64,000 bases of DNA from Sweltsa coloradensis (taxonomy: Eukaryota > Arthropoda > Insecta > Plecoptera > Chloroperlidae). Both the position numbers and the translations under genes were made by a program. The stretch lies in contig JAMZAV010000776.1 of the NCBI GenBank assembly GCA_024449915.1, forward strand, positions 186,001 to 250,000. Direction: 5' to 3'. Every line of letters begins with the position of its first letter. The stretch's first letter is position 1. This document shows positions 32,890 to 43,904 of the stretch, in pieces. The notes beneath the pieces were generated by a model. That model saw only the letters and a program-made list of their open reading frames with translations, was not told where the DNA came from and made no database searches.

Positions 32890-34470
32890 TTACTGCTGTA
32901 CCATACTAGAATTACTCTAATACTCAAGACCAACTTTGAGTAAGTTACTACATAGAATACCAACACATTAAGTTATAGTTATTGTGTGTGGGCTAGCTAA
33001 TATTAAAATATAGAATGTAATTAACACTTGCTACTTCAGCCAATTGGAGTTCTATTCTAATAAATTGCAACTTTGCTAATGTGAAGGTGAAATTTTGTTC
33101 ATTTGTATTGTACAACATACTATCAAAAAATTACTAGAGTAACCCCCTTTACTATAACATTGCATGGTACAACTAGCAATAGTTGTAATAATTGGGCAAT
33201 GTTTTGAACTGGTATGATCAACTCATGATTAACTCACCATAATGGAAAGATAATATATAAAATTTTAATTCACTATTCAGAAAGATAAAAAAAAATGGAG
33301 ACTGATGCACTCTATTGAAATGCTGGACAGTGTTGCACAAATTTTGCAGCATGATACCACAAGTCCGAGCATTCAAAACAAAATAAAATAATACATTCAC
33401 ACTAATAACTTATATGGCTTATAGATTTGAGTTAAAAAAACAGAAAATTCAAAGCAGTTTTCTTCATGAAGAATGTAAAAATCTTTTCTGTTAGTCAATA
33501 TTATGACTCCGTCTCCCCCCTCCCAACCAACCCCACGCAACTGAGAAGTAACTAACTTTTTTATTTTGAATTCCATCCTACTCAATACTACTTCAAGGCA
33601 ACACAAATTTAATCATAATATAATTTTGCTACTTAATTTTTATACAATAGAGAAGAAGACAAATTGCTATAGACTACTTCTCTTAAACCACTGTTAATTT
33701 ATACATTTTTATTGAATGATTTTGTTTAATATGATATGAGTGAGTATAACGGATAATAAGTGATAAAATGCGTTTGTGAAGATATGCAGGTACTATGTCG
33801 ATTTATGCACCATGTTTGTTGCAAAGACTGTTCGTAAAGCAACCCTGCCAATCTGAGAACACAACCTTTGGTCAAGCTTGACGGTGGAGGAAATCGAACA
33901 TGCTCCATGAAATAAGACCTAAAATGGCACAAAATTTAGCCAGCTAATACTGCAACAAAGAAAGGTTGAGAGGGCCTTTGTTTCAAATTAGCTAGTCCGT
34001 AAAAATAAAAATAAAATACAAAATAATACAAAAACAAAACAAACAATTTTTGTATCTGCATTAATGTTCAAAAATGTTATTTTCCAGCCTATGATATTTA
34101 TTTATTAATTTATTTATTTATTTATTTAACGTCTATCCTATTCAGTTATAAAAACTGATTTACAAAAGAGGACTCTAACTTAATCAAGACAAACTAAAAA
34201 CAGAGATTTTTAAAAAGAATTCAAACTATAAAAGAAGCGTACCTATTACTCCAAATAGACGTGGTTTCGAATTCTGTATAGCTATTAATTAACTAAAGCA
34301 TTGTTTTATAATAAATGTATATTTCATGTTTGTATCACTAGCCTTGAATAGCAAAATTGAGGAAATTGAGATGGTGGGCAACAATTACCATCACCAAGCT
34401 ACCGGACACAGTATAGTTTTAACAATTCGGCAAAACGGTCACCACTAATACTATAATATAACACATTTGT
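32890..34470. other. Intergenic, no gene seen
   Basis: AT-rich with several short ORFs lacking any recognised motif. A TTTA microsatellite followed by a SINE-tail-like TATTCAGTTATAAAAACTGA lies near 34100-34165. Confidence 0.35.
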
Positions 34471-34507
34471 TACAGTTTCCAACTAATGCGAACAGAAACG
34501 CACAACA

Positions 34508-36007
34508 ATGCTGCCACATGTTTTCCCAGCTGTAGGGTATCTCCTTGTTTTGTTCGCCACTCTGCATGTCGAGGATGTAGCCCCAACTTCTGCCGTGGAA
34601 GACACGAGCGAGGGTATTGCTCATCAGATTGAAGAGATTGGCGTCAAGCTTAACCTACTAGAAGCAAGACTGAAACACTTCCTCAAACGTAACAACTCCC
34701 ACAGCGACATTGAACAATTGAGAAAATATATTTTTCTCACCACTATGGGGATAAAATTAGATCTTTCGAAACTTGTCCAAAATTACTCGAAAACGTCACA
34801 AAAAAGCGAAGAAAATAATACGTCTTCGTTCCAGGGATCTGATCGGCCTCATACTTTATACAGAATGTGCAAACGTATTCTTGAAAGTAACGTCTGTGAG
34901 CAAATGGAAGAAAATAAGAATAAATTTGAAATGACAAGATTACTCCGAGTAGCTGATTATCTTATAAATATAAAATCAAGATTTAGGATTTATGCTGCGA
35001 TCTACGACGATATGATGAAAAAACACTACGACAATGTATTTAATCTACATGCTTTTTTGAATATGCTTGTATACCACTTTATATCAAATGCAAACACCCC
35101 ACTAGATGTAATAGAAGATGCAAAGGCTTTACGCGATCATATTGGTGAAACATTTAAACAAAAGGCAGTGAAAGAGGTCAGCGATCATATTCTGAATTAT
35201 TGTTTTTCGACCGACATTGACTCTGTCCTCTGGCAAATTGCGACAACTGCAGGAGCAACCATCGAATTCAACAACATCATGGAAGAGGCCATTAACGCAA
35301 CGTACGCAACGGTTGGCCCCGTTGCACTAATCAACAGAAGTCTTAATGGAAGAACCGCACAAGGAGCTTGTCAAACAGCGAAGGCCGTATTCCAAAACAT
35401 CAATAAGAACGGCGAACTATACGACACTACGATCAATCTCAAACTCGTTCAATTAATCGAACGGGCATTAAACGACTCTTACGCAACACTAGAAGAATTG
35501 GAACCTTGCTTCGATGTCGAGAGTCGGTTGAACCCGTCCGTTAGGGAAATCGTGTTCGCTCGTTACGGATGCATTCGAAACCAACTACACAAAGCATTCA
35601 TGTTCCCGGCTACAAGCGGATCCCCAGACATAAAGAAAAATGGAATGGTTTTTGTGATGGGCAGTGATGAAGTAACGAACGATTCCAAATGGAGTTTTGA
35701 GCTAAACGGTTTGAATCGATTTTGGATTCAAAACAAAAAAACTAAAGAATATTTGTATACTCCCGAGGCTGCGGACAAACTGACCGATCACATTAAAGTG
35801 TCGTCTCAACAAAGCAGAGAGAAGAAGGACCAATGGTACTTTGAACTAGTTCCTGAGAACGGAGGAATGAGGATCATGAACGAGGAAAAACATTATCTTT
35901 ACGTGACCGAAGAGCTTCTAGAAGGAGACGGCAAAAAACATCTGGTTGCGGTATGGCAGGGGCAGGGCATCCCCCTTGGTTCCATATGGACCGTCACTCA
36001 GTGCTAG
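34508..36007 (+). CDS. Secreted protein of unknown family, 499 aa, single coding exon
   Basis: I do not recognise the family. The ORF is uninterrupted, with the ATG preceded by CACAACA. A 5' splice acceptor (TTGTTACAG) at about 34467-34475 suggests an intron in the 5' UTR. Residues 1-20 (hydrophobic VGYLLVLFATLH core) look like a signal peptide. No other membrane segment is seen, so the product is probably secreted. Residues about 35-350 are mostly helical with scattered cysteines (C121, C130, C232, C288, C334, C355). N-glycosylation sequons lie near 62, 92, 103, 104, 263, 276, 322 and 391. Residues about 370-499 look like a tryptophan-marked repeat fold: KWSFELN, FWIQNKKTKEYLY, QWYFELVPENG, MRIMNEEKHYLYV, GSIWTV. 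This resembles a beta-trefoil such as the C-terminal half of insect 30K lipoproteins; that is a weak, pattern-level comparison. Poly(A)-type AATAAA near 36339. Confidence 0.8.
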   Translation: MLPHVFPAVGYLLVLFATLHVEDVAPTSAVEDTSEGIAHQIEEIGVKLNLLEARLKHFLKRNNSHSDIEQLRKYIFLTTMGIKLDLSKLVQNYSKTSQKSEENNTSSFQGSDRPHTLYRMCKRILESNVCEQMEENKNKFEMTRLLRVADYLINIKSRFRIYAAIYDDMMKKHYDNVFNLHAFLNMLVYHFISNANTPLDVIEDAKALRDHIGETFKQKAVKEVSDHILNYCFSTDIDSVLWQIATTAGATIEFNNIMEEAINATYATVGPVALINRSLNGRTAQGACQTAKAVFQNINKNGELYDTTINLKLVQLIERALNDSYATLEELEPCFDVESRLNPSVREIVFARYGCIRNQLHKAFMFPATSGSPDIKKNGMVFVMGSDEVTNDSKWSFELNGLNRFWIQNKKTKEYLYTPEAADKLTDHIKVSSQQSREKKDQWYFELVPENGGMRIMNEEKHYLYVTEELLEGDGKKHLVAVWQGQGIPLGSIWTVTQC

Positions 36008-37744
36008 ACGTTACCGCTGTACTTTCTCTCTCCAGTCAGCAAGGCAGTGAAGTTATTCTTGCTTTACAGCCCTAAAAACTAAAAAGCATTGATTTTTGTT
36101 ATTACTTCAGTTAATGGTAGGCTAAATACTTAGGAAATGTTAATCTTGTGTTATTGTAGCAATTTAAAATATACTTTTTGATTGGAAACAACTCACAATG
36201 AAAGACATGCCACTACATACTACTTAAAATTATAAACAGTATGACACAAACGTAACAAATGTTAATATTACTTAAATGAAGTAAGATTTTAAAACTGAAC
36301 GTGTATCAACTGTAAACCAATAAGGTGCATTACATAAAAATAAATGAAGTACCGGTACCGATAGGCCTACCTACCATAAAACCAACAAAACTTTTAAAAG
36401 CAGTTAGCTTACAAATAAAGCAACATTATTGTTATTAAATTACAATAATGTCTGCTTTACTATGTCAATAATGAATCAATATCAACACAATCTCACAGAT
36501 ATTGGGCATAGAAACCAATAATATAAGAGTTTAGGGCTCACTAAATTTAACAATGATTATCTATCAACTATACTAAGTAACAATGGAGCTGTTTTTGTAA
36601 TTATTTTGTACACTGTATTGATAAATGATAATTTTATATTGATAACAATGAAGACATTCAATATTTTATACAAGATGAATGATCAAAAGTTCCAAAGAAA
36701 AATATATAAAGTTAGGTAGGTACCGGTACTCCAATTTGTAGGGCATATAGGTTTGATAGTTTAATTTGATAAAGGACTGTGAAATGGCTAGTAATATGCA
36801 ACATCAAACAGAATAGTAACCAATCTTGATTATTATTACTGCAATGTAGTGCGTTTAGCAGTAAGCATATGCACGTGCAGTATTAGAGAAGCACACAAAT
36901 AAGTTTATTTGGCTGGGAATGGGGCCAGCCTAGCTTGGAAACATTTACTGAAATCTAATGCAAGTGCATTTTTAAACCTATTTTATAATATGGGCTAAGT
37001 ATTATATAAATGTTGATTACAATAGCATTGAAATAAATAAATAAATAAATAAATAAGTTGGTTTCGGATGTCAGTGTTCACGATTTATTCCAAACCCCGT
37101 CTGGGCCCGGGGTAGGCTCTGTTGATCGTGTAAGGCGAGAAGAGAGGCAAAGTCCACCTCCTCGCAAACATCAGTTAGTAAGTGGGGGAGTATATTTATC
37201 CCCAAAACTAGAGGCGAGCTCTGGCAGTCGACGTCGGAAACCTCTTCCCCTCCCCTCCCATGACAACATACACGCGATGATAAAGACAATGACGACGACG
37301 ACGATCATGTGAGAACACCCCTTTTCTCCCTTTTCTGACCAGCATGGGTCATCCACACATCCACTAGGCTACAGTGACCATAATTACCTAATGGTAATAT
37401 TCTTAATCCAAACAAACCAAAACCAAAAATTACAAAATAAAATTTAAAGCCACTCAAAATAATTTTGTTTTTTCAACTAAAGAAATTAATTTTTGTATTT
37501 GTATTTAAAAAATGTAATCTCTAATTTATTGCCCTCCACTCATAAGAAGATTTTCAGGGGGGGGGGGACTTAAATCAAGGTAATTTTGCTTGTTTGTAAT
37601 TATTAAAACTAGGATAAAGAAGGCCATGTCTTCACTGCCTTCTACACAAGTTTCAACAATGAGTGCCCTTATGTATTTGCTATCTATTGCATAGAAGGCA
37701 GTACAAAATAATATACAATCTTGAGCTACAAAAAGCACATATTA
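36008..37744. other. 3' UTR and intergenic, no gene seen
   Basis: AATAAA near 36339 and 36416 may end the gene at 34508. An AAAT microsatellite (37030-37056) is followed by a GC-richer block (37058-37310), probably a dispersed repeat. The ORFs there lack known motifs. Confidence 0.35.
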
Positions 37745-37827
37745 CTCAAAGAAAACTTAACAAGGATTATCAACATAATTTTTACTGTCTTTTGTGGAGC
37801 AACGGACTTATCTTTTCTAAATAAATC

Positions 37828-37884
37828 ATGGAGGGTGAATACTTTGACGAACTGGACTTTGGAGGACTTTCTACACCTAGTGAG
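37828..37884 (+). CDS. EIF3K: eIF3k exon 1, acidic N-terminal extension
   Basis: 19 codons from an ATG in an AATCATGG context to GAG|GTAAGA. It joins in phase to exon 2. It is the less certain part because it has no match in the human protein, but the splice and phase fit is exact. Confidence 0.8.
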
Positions 37885-40620
37885 GTAAGAATTTAAGAAA
37901 CAAAATAATGTGTTGGCCCAAGGCTTCGAGCATGTTCCAAATAAAGTTTTCATAAAACATATTTACAACATTGAGATAATTAAATAGGCAGGCTATTTAA
38001 CTGTATGCCATGCAAGGAACAATAATGGCCATAAATAGACTACTGCGCTTCAAGGGACTTAGGCCTAGCTCCGAATGCCTACAAAGTTATGGAACTTCTT
38101 TGGTTCATGCCCCCCCCCCCCCCCCCCACAAAAAAACACGTTTTTCCTTGTTTTTTCATAGTTTTCACTCGGCAGAATCTCTAGGCTATTCTCTCACTAC
38201 ACTCCATTAAGCCCCCATTATAAGTTTCCATAATTATAATCTTTCTCTATCACTACGTAGGCCTATTCTATGTAATCCGTTCCAATCAACATTGCTCTAC
38301 CCAAAAAGAAAAATTTTCTACATCACATATCCTATCACATTTCGATTCACGATCATTCCTACCAATAGACTGTAATTTAGTAGTATAGGCCTAGGCAATG
38401 CTATTTTCCTGTATGCTGACTGCAAGCTAGGCTAGCATAGTCTTACACATGGAGAAAAATTGACATTCAGGAATTTACATTAGGTATGCCTATTGCTTTT
38501 GTTTGCAGTTTTCACACTGATCATCATTATCATTATCTGTTGCCACGTCCAACTCTGCGTTGGGTCGGCATTGAAGACAGTCCTCTCCATCTTCTTCTGT
38601 CCTGCCACCACTCCTCTCCTTCCATCATATTCCAGTCTCCTCTTTGCTGTTCTACATCCTTTCTCACACTATTCTGCCATTGTTGTCGTGGTTTGCCCCT
38701 TGGTCTCCTACCTTGAATTTCCAATTCCATCATCCTTCTTGGTAATCTCGCTCCTTCCATCCTTTTGACATGTCCGAACCACTTTAATCTTCTCTCTCCA
38801 ATTCGCTCCATTAAATTCCTCACGCCTACTTGATCTTGGATATCTTCATTCCGTATTCGGTCCCGTCTAGTCTTAATGCTTCTCAAAAACTTCATATCTA
38901 CAGCCTGCACAAGGCTCTCATCCACTGTTGTCATATTCCAAGTCTCTGCTGCATATGTCAGTATTGGAAAATAGTAGGTCCAGGGTAGATGGTAACCTTG
39001 CACTTCTTTGGTACTTCTCTGTTCCAAATGAGATCTCGAATAGATTGGAATAACCCAACAGCTTGCTGCAATTATTAAATTAAATTAAAAAAATATAGGC
39101 TTATTTTAATTTTTGTAATGTTTATATTGATGTACGGTAGGCCTACATAAATACACATACATAAACATCAATAGGCATACTACAGTCCTAGTATCAAAAT
39201 AAATCCTGCCTAGGCCTATAGATATTGTATCGAAATCTTAATATTTTTGTTCATCCCTAGTTTGTCTATGCATATTTATTTCCAGCCTGAAGAACTCACT
39301 CAGTCGGACGAGATGCGAATCCAAGTCAGTTCACTACTCGTAGGCATCGAGCGATACAATCCGATCAATCTAGAAATCCTAGAAAGATACGTTGAAATGC
39401 AAGCCGTAGAGGAATTCTACGACTTCGAAGCCAACTCTGCGATCCTTGCTCTGTACAAGTTCCATCCGATCAAGTACAACAACGAGATTGTGAGCCTGAT
39501 TCTGTTGAAGGCGCTCACCAACTTTCCGTACACGGACCTTGTCTTGTGCAAGTGTCAGCTGACGGCGGAGATAATGGCAAACCCTGTGATCGGTCACATT
39601 ATTTATCTGGGCGATCTTTTGGAAAGGTGCGACTTTGAAGAGTTTTGGAGCAGGGTGCACACAGCGCCGGAACTCGTACTCAAAGTCGCAGGTTTTAAGG
39701 TAATGGTCGATGGAGATAACGATTTATAAACTATATTAGGCCTGTTACAATCAGTGTGGAAAAGGCCAACCGGCTAGTTGCCAAGGGTCCTGGTTCGAAT
39801 CCAAGGTAAGTCATGGATGTTTTGTCTCCCGAGCACCAGACTTGGGTGGTAAGCTCCCTTACTGGTTGTGCTGACGGTGTGAAGTAACATTGCTGATGAT
39901 GACAACATGCATGCAGAATTTACTTCTTGCATAGTATATAGTTAGCTGATTTTTAGTGGCCACCATCCGCCTGACAAGTCCCAGAAGGACGAAACGCGTT
40001 GTGATTAAGGTAACAAACAACTTTAAATTAGCTGCAGTGGGTTGTCATCAGCAGGTGAAAAGTTTTGTTGCAAAAAAAGTATAATTTTTTTTGGCAAAAA
40101 CCAAGGGATACTCAATAGTCTAGGCCTATATTAGCACTTAGCAGACTAGCAAAGTTGCCTGAAACTGAGCTCAAAATCTTTGTATAGGCCTACAGGTAAT
40201 TTTGTAACCTTGTTTTTTTGTTTTACAATCCCGATCGGCGATATATAGATTCTAGGTTGCTAGAATTTCAGAGCACAAAATCAATGCCTTCAAAGCTATT
40301 GAATTGTGAATTGTGTAGAGAATTGTGTTCCTCTATCCTCACTATTTCTTCACTTCCAGAATTCAATACGAAAGTTTGTGAGCTACATGGTCGGATCTGC
40401 GTACGAAAGGATCGAAAAGAACATCCTCGCCCAAATGTTAGGCGACGTCGACGACGCAACACTTCGACTATGGATCGATCAAAACGAATGGACTGACGAT
40501 GGAGATGGAATGGTGTTTGTTGCCAAACAAGATGAACTCATAAAACCAAAGAAAGTCACTGAGAAGATAGAATTTGATTCTGTAACTCCAATCATCACAA
40601 CATTATTGCAACAAATGTAA
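37828..40620 (+). CDS. EIF3K: Eukaryotic translation initiation factor 3 subunit K
   Basis: eIF3k is a non-core subunit of eIF3, the complex that helps load mRNA and initiator tRNA on the 40S ribosome. Three exons are joined in phase 0: 37828-37884, 39286-39699 and 40360-40620, with GT-AG borders, giving 243 residues and a TAA stop. The core matches eIF3k closely: RYNPINLEILERYVEMQA, LLKALTNFPYTDLVLCKC, IIYLGDLLERCDFEEFW, then the winged-helix part RKFVSYMVGSAYERI, AQMLGDVDD, IKPKKVTEKIEFDSV. The N-terminus (MEGEYFDELDFGGLSTPSE plus a few residues) is an acidic extension of about 25 residues relative to the human protein, which begins near the EMRIQ helix. The introns hold a reversed LINE fragment and a family C repeat. 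Confidence 0.96.
38515..39030 (-). pseudogene. LINE 3' coding fragment, reversed in eIF3k intron 1
   Basis: The minus-strand frame 38533-39027 encodes ILTYAAETWNM, KTRRDRIRNEDIQ, RLKWFGHVKRM and RRPRGKPRQQWQ, ending in an ATGATG-type tail near 38520. It is the same class as 1504-2812 but a distinct copy with a longer open frame (164 codons). Confidence 0.85.
39286..39699 (+). CDS. EIF3K: eIF3k exon 2, HEAT-like helical domain
   Basis: 138 codons between TTATTTCCAG and AAG|GTAATG. It holds the RYNPINLEILERYVE and LLKALTNFPYTD blocks. Confidence 0.96.
39744..40064 (+). repeat. Dispersed repeat family C in eIF3k intron 2
   Basis: Near 39790 it has a tRNA-like B box GGTTCGAATCC. It shares GGTTGTGCTGACGGTGTG, GATGACAACATGCATGCAG, TTAGTGGCCACCATC and CCCAGAAGGACGAAACGCG with 57836-58195 (+) and 56568-56935 (-). 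Confidence 0.75.
40360..40620 (+). CDS. EIF3K: eIF3k exon 3, winged-helix and C-terminus
   Basis: 86 codons plus TAA after a CACTTCCAG acceptor. It starts NSIRKFVSYMVG and ends with a TTLLQQM tail. Confidence 0.96.
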   Translation, partial: NSIRKFVSYMVGSAYERIEKNILAQMLGDVDDATLRLWIDQNEWTDDGDGMVFVAKQDELIKPKKVTEKIEFDSVTPIITTLLQQM

Positions 40621-40727
40621 ATATACTATGATGTATCAAATACATTTTAATATTTGTTCAATTAATGTGTCATTTTACCAATTTTTTTCAAGAATCTTCA
40701 AATATTGTCATATGCCCATCTCTTAAA

Positions 40728-40737
40728 AATAAATAAA
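40728..40737 (+). terminator. eIF3k poly(A) signal
   Basis: Overlapping AATAAA copies 108 bases after the stop codon. Confidence 0.7.
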
Positions 40738-40739
40738 TT

Positions 40740-41879
40740 CATAATTTATAATTAGTCTACCCTACTCACATAATAATAAAATTATAATATTATATAGTAA
40801 TTATAAAATTTTCAGTGGGGGACTTCAATTCAAAATTTAAATGTAAACAATTTTGTTTTGATTTAATTTTAGCTTAGTTGTTGTTTCGGATTTCTCGATT
40901 TGGAGCATTTTAACAAAAAATAAATCAAGCAAATTATCAGGTTTGGAAGGGGAAAATGGTTTCTAGGCATATAGACCTATAATGCTTGATCTTTGAATTG
41001 GCTTATTGGAAGATAATTTAAGATAGGCTATTGCCGGTAGAACAAAAGCACACAATCAAACAAATCAATTTGATACAGTTAACAACTGGCTGTTTAATAT
41101 CAATACATTTTATAATTTCATTTACGTAAATATCTAGTAATAGAATACAGTAATCATTCTATTATGTTTTTTTATTACAACAAATGTCAGTGATTAGTGT
41201 AGATAAGAAAACTTATTGGTTATTAGGATGTGTAGAATATTTTCCATTTAATCAAGGAAATCGTATTTTTAACTCATGTAAGAATATCAAAGGGTTCTTT
41301 ATATGGTACAAGATTCCCTTTCAGTTGTAAGCAGCTCATCATATATACGGTACATAAAACAAATCTACAAAATTATGTAATGGCACTCAATAATATTGCT
41401 AGGACATTTTTGTAATTGTATATCTAGTTACCTAGGGTACCTAGTAACATTGCAATTAAATCTTTAAAATAGTATATTATCTTGGATTAACTTTAGCAAC
41501 GTCACAGAATCAAAACAAAACTAGCATCCATTTAACCGAGAACGGAAAAGGCTAATGGACGTAAAGTATAAGTATAGACCACAAGAGAAAACACAACTTT
41601 ATGGGACTTTCAACAGTCACAGTAAGAAGAGTTAAAAAAAATCTCTTGCAAATGGTACAACACTGCTGACAAATTATAACATTAAGTAGATAGAAAGAAG
41701 TGAAGTGAAGGGTGAACCACATTGGCCTACTACGGAGGTGTTCGTCAAGTAACGCTTGAAATATGTTTATAAAAACTTAGGCACTGGTAGAACTGTATTT
41801 ACTTGATTATAGGCTGTCGTCGAGTAATGATTGTACCGCTATTTTGGTCATTTAAATAAATAAAAGTATGTTATAATTT
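40740..41879. other. Intergenic, no gene seen
   Basis: AT-rich. A fragment of the TATTTACTTGATTATAGGCTG MITE end lies near 41798. Confidence 0.4.
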
Positions 41880-42448
41880 ACAAGCCGCTTTGCGAACGCT
41901 TTTTTTAGTCTCGTTGATGGATGAGCTTTTTTGTAAGTTTTTAGTTTGCGTGTGATCTCTTCACTTTTGCAAGTGCTTTTTGAACGCATTGTTGGTGATT
42001 ATCAAGTTTCTATTGTTACTTGTTAATTATTAATTCCTCAAAAAACTTATATTAAAACCTTTATTTCTATGGATTCTGGCTAACTTTTTCTTTCAATAGG
42101 TACTACATCACCATAACCTTAATATCCATATAAAATATGAACGTTGTAGCCCCACTCGTTTGGGTCAGAATTGGCCCAAATGTCACGTAAAAATCGCACT
42201 AAAAATCGGAAAAAATACGATATTCATAAGAAATATTTCTTTGATTGTATCGAAAAACGAAGCAGGTCTAAGTTCAGAGATTTCGAAGGTCCCCTCCAAT
42301 TTTCATCAAGATCGCATAATATGCAGTTTGCCCGGTAGAGAGCGAACAAACAGACAAAAATACAAACAAAAAAAGAAACAAAAAAACACCCAAGCTAATT
42401 TTTTATGGGAGTCAATGAAATTGAAGTCTTTGCTTCGCTCATCCAATA
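41880..42448 (+). repeat. Non-autonomous element, family 2, near full length
   Basis: GCGAACGCTTTTTTTAGTC and GTTGATGGATGAGC at the left; CTTTGCTTCGCTCATCCAAT at the right. The interior shares GGCTAACTTTTTC, GAACGTTGTAGCCCCAC and TATTCATAAGAAATATTTC with 28447-29792 and 58196-58777. Confidence 0.8.
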
Positions 42449-42714
42449 AATGCCATGGACAAAATGTCTGTGCATAATGGCCACACTCTTCTTTTTTAAC
42501 TTGTTCTCAAAATATATCTGCGACCTATATTTGCATAAATACGGTATTAAAAACAAAGTGCCTTGAATTTTTACCCCTAAATAAGGGGAAGGTCCTTGCA
42601 ATCTGCTGGACAGTACTACATTCTTACGTAAGTTACCGTACTTCACCATACGTATTTGCAAATCACATTTTTACACTGAAACCCCACCTTTCTTTGTAGT
42701 TTATACTTTATACC

Positions 42715-43305
42715 TTGATGATGCTAATTTGCTCATTTAGAACCGGGGAAGAATTGGAGCACAGCATCAAAAACCAACTGAAACTGCGAAACTTAACTGT
42801 TGAATATGCGATTAAAATAAAATACATTCTCAGCAAACGCAACCCCCGGAACAGGACCGACACACCCCAAGTAGCCCTACCACCTGGCTCCTACCCCTGT
42901 GACAGCCCTCGCTGTAAAACATGCCAACTCAACCTACTCACCGACTCGTTTACAGCGAGAGCCACGGACAGAACAGACGCCATCCAGGGACACAACACGT
43001 GCCAAAGCACCAACGTCATTTATCAGTTGAGGTGCAGTAGATGCCCAGCTGAATATATAGGCCTTACTACCAACGCCCTCAACACACGGATGAATGGCCA
43101 TAGACACGATACCAAAGCAGGCAACATTGAAAAACCAGTGGCCCTGCATGCTGCATCTCACAACCTGCCTTTCAACGAATGCTACCAGGCCAGTGTTGTG
43201 AGAGCCCTGCCTGCCCACTGCAATGAACATGAACTGAGGAGGTGGGAGCTGGCTCACCAGTGGATTACCAACTCGAGGCTTCCCCCTAACCTCAACATCC
43301 GTTAG
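42715..43305 (+). CDS. Penelope-like element, C-terminal GIY-YIG endonuclease part
   Basis: Penelope-like retroelements end in a GIY-YIG nuclease after the reverse transcriptase. This 196-codon frame has a cysteine cluster PCDSPRCKTC, then VIYQLRCSRCPAEYIGLT (the GIY and YIG strands, here VIY and YIG), TRMNGHRHD with the conserved arginine and histidine, and a helix ERE-type HELRRWELAHQW. The reverse transcriptase part is absent upstream, so the copy is 5'-truncated. The start shown is simply the first in-frame ATG and is probably not native. It ends with TAG at 43303-43305. The 3' flank to about 43590 holds the terminal sequence also seen at 15535-15815. Confidence 0.85.
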   Translation: MMMLICSFRTGEELEHSIKNQLKLRNLTVEYAIKIKYILSKRNPRNRTDTPQVALPPGSYPCDSPRCKTCQLNLLTDSFTARATDRTDAIQGHNTCQSTNVIYQLRCSRCPAEYIGLTTNALNTRMNGHRHDTKAGNIEKPVALHAASHNLPFNECYQASVVRALPAHCNEHELRRWELAHQWITNSRLPPNLNIR

Positions 43306-43590
43306 GGTGTACTCCACTGCTCCCCCCCCCCCCTCCCAGTTCTCCTGCACTCCACCCCCACCCAACAGCGCCACTGGCGTGACTTGTAAATAACTGTATA
43401 TATCTGTACAAACCTAGTTTAGTTAACTCTCCGCTCTCGTCGAGTGAGCAAGGCCCTGTTTGGCCGAAACAGTTTCGACGTTTTCTTGTATTATGTTTAT
43501 TTATTTGTGTCTTTCTTCTACGAGACCCCTGCAGTCACCGACCAGGTAAGCTGTTGGGTTCCCTTTCCACACCCCTACTTAACATCAACA
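43306..43590 (+). mobile_element. Penelope-like element 3' flank
   Basis: AAGGCCCTGTTTGGCCGAAA, CCCTGCAGTCACCGACCAGG and TAAGCTGTTGGGTTCCC. Related sequence occurs in both orientations at 15535-15815. Confidence 0.65.
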
Positions 43591-43802
43591 GGCCTACTGT
43601 AATTTTTAATAATTTGTTATGATTCTGTGAGAGGCCAGCCCTTACTCGACACCTCTTTTAAAGCATCAGTAACTCCAAATGCTCATCATTGTCCCATTCG
43701 ATTTATTTATACTAATAAAAGAAAACTCTCATAACAGTAAAGAGTTTGGGTAACTATTTAAAAAATACATAATAATACTAAAAAAAATTGCAATACTGAA
43801 TA

Positions 43803-43900
43803 CAGTCAAGCAGACTTTTAATAAACTACACAGGAACATGTTATAACTTTGAAAATATTATTATTTTGCTAAAAGCGTTCTTTAAAAGTAGGCTTGACTG
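43803..43900. repeat. 98-bp mariner-type MITE
   Basis: CAGTCAAGC at the left, GCTTGACTG at the right, with TA on both sides (43801-43802 and 43901-43902). No coding capacity. Confidence 0.7.
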
Positions 43901-43904
43901 TACA

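Noticed and set aside
42934..43374. 146-codon minus-strand ORF
   Set aside because: Antisense shadow of the Penelope-like GIY-YIG frame.
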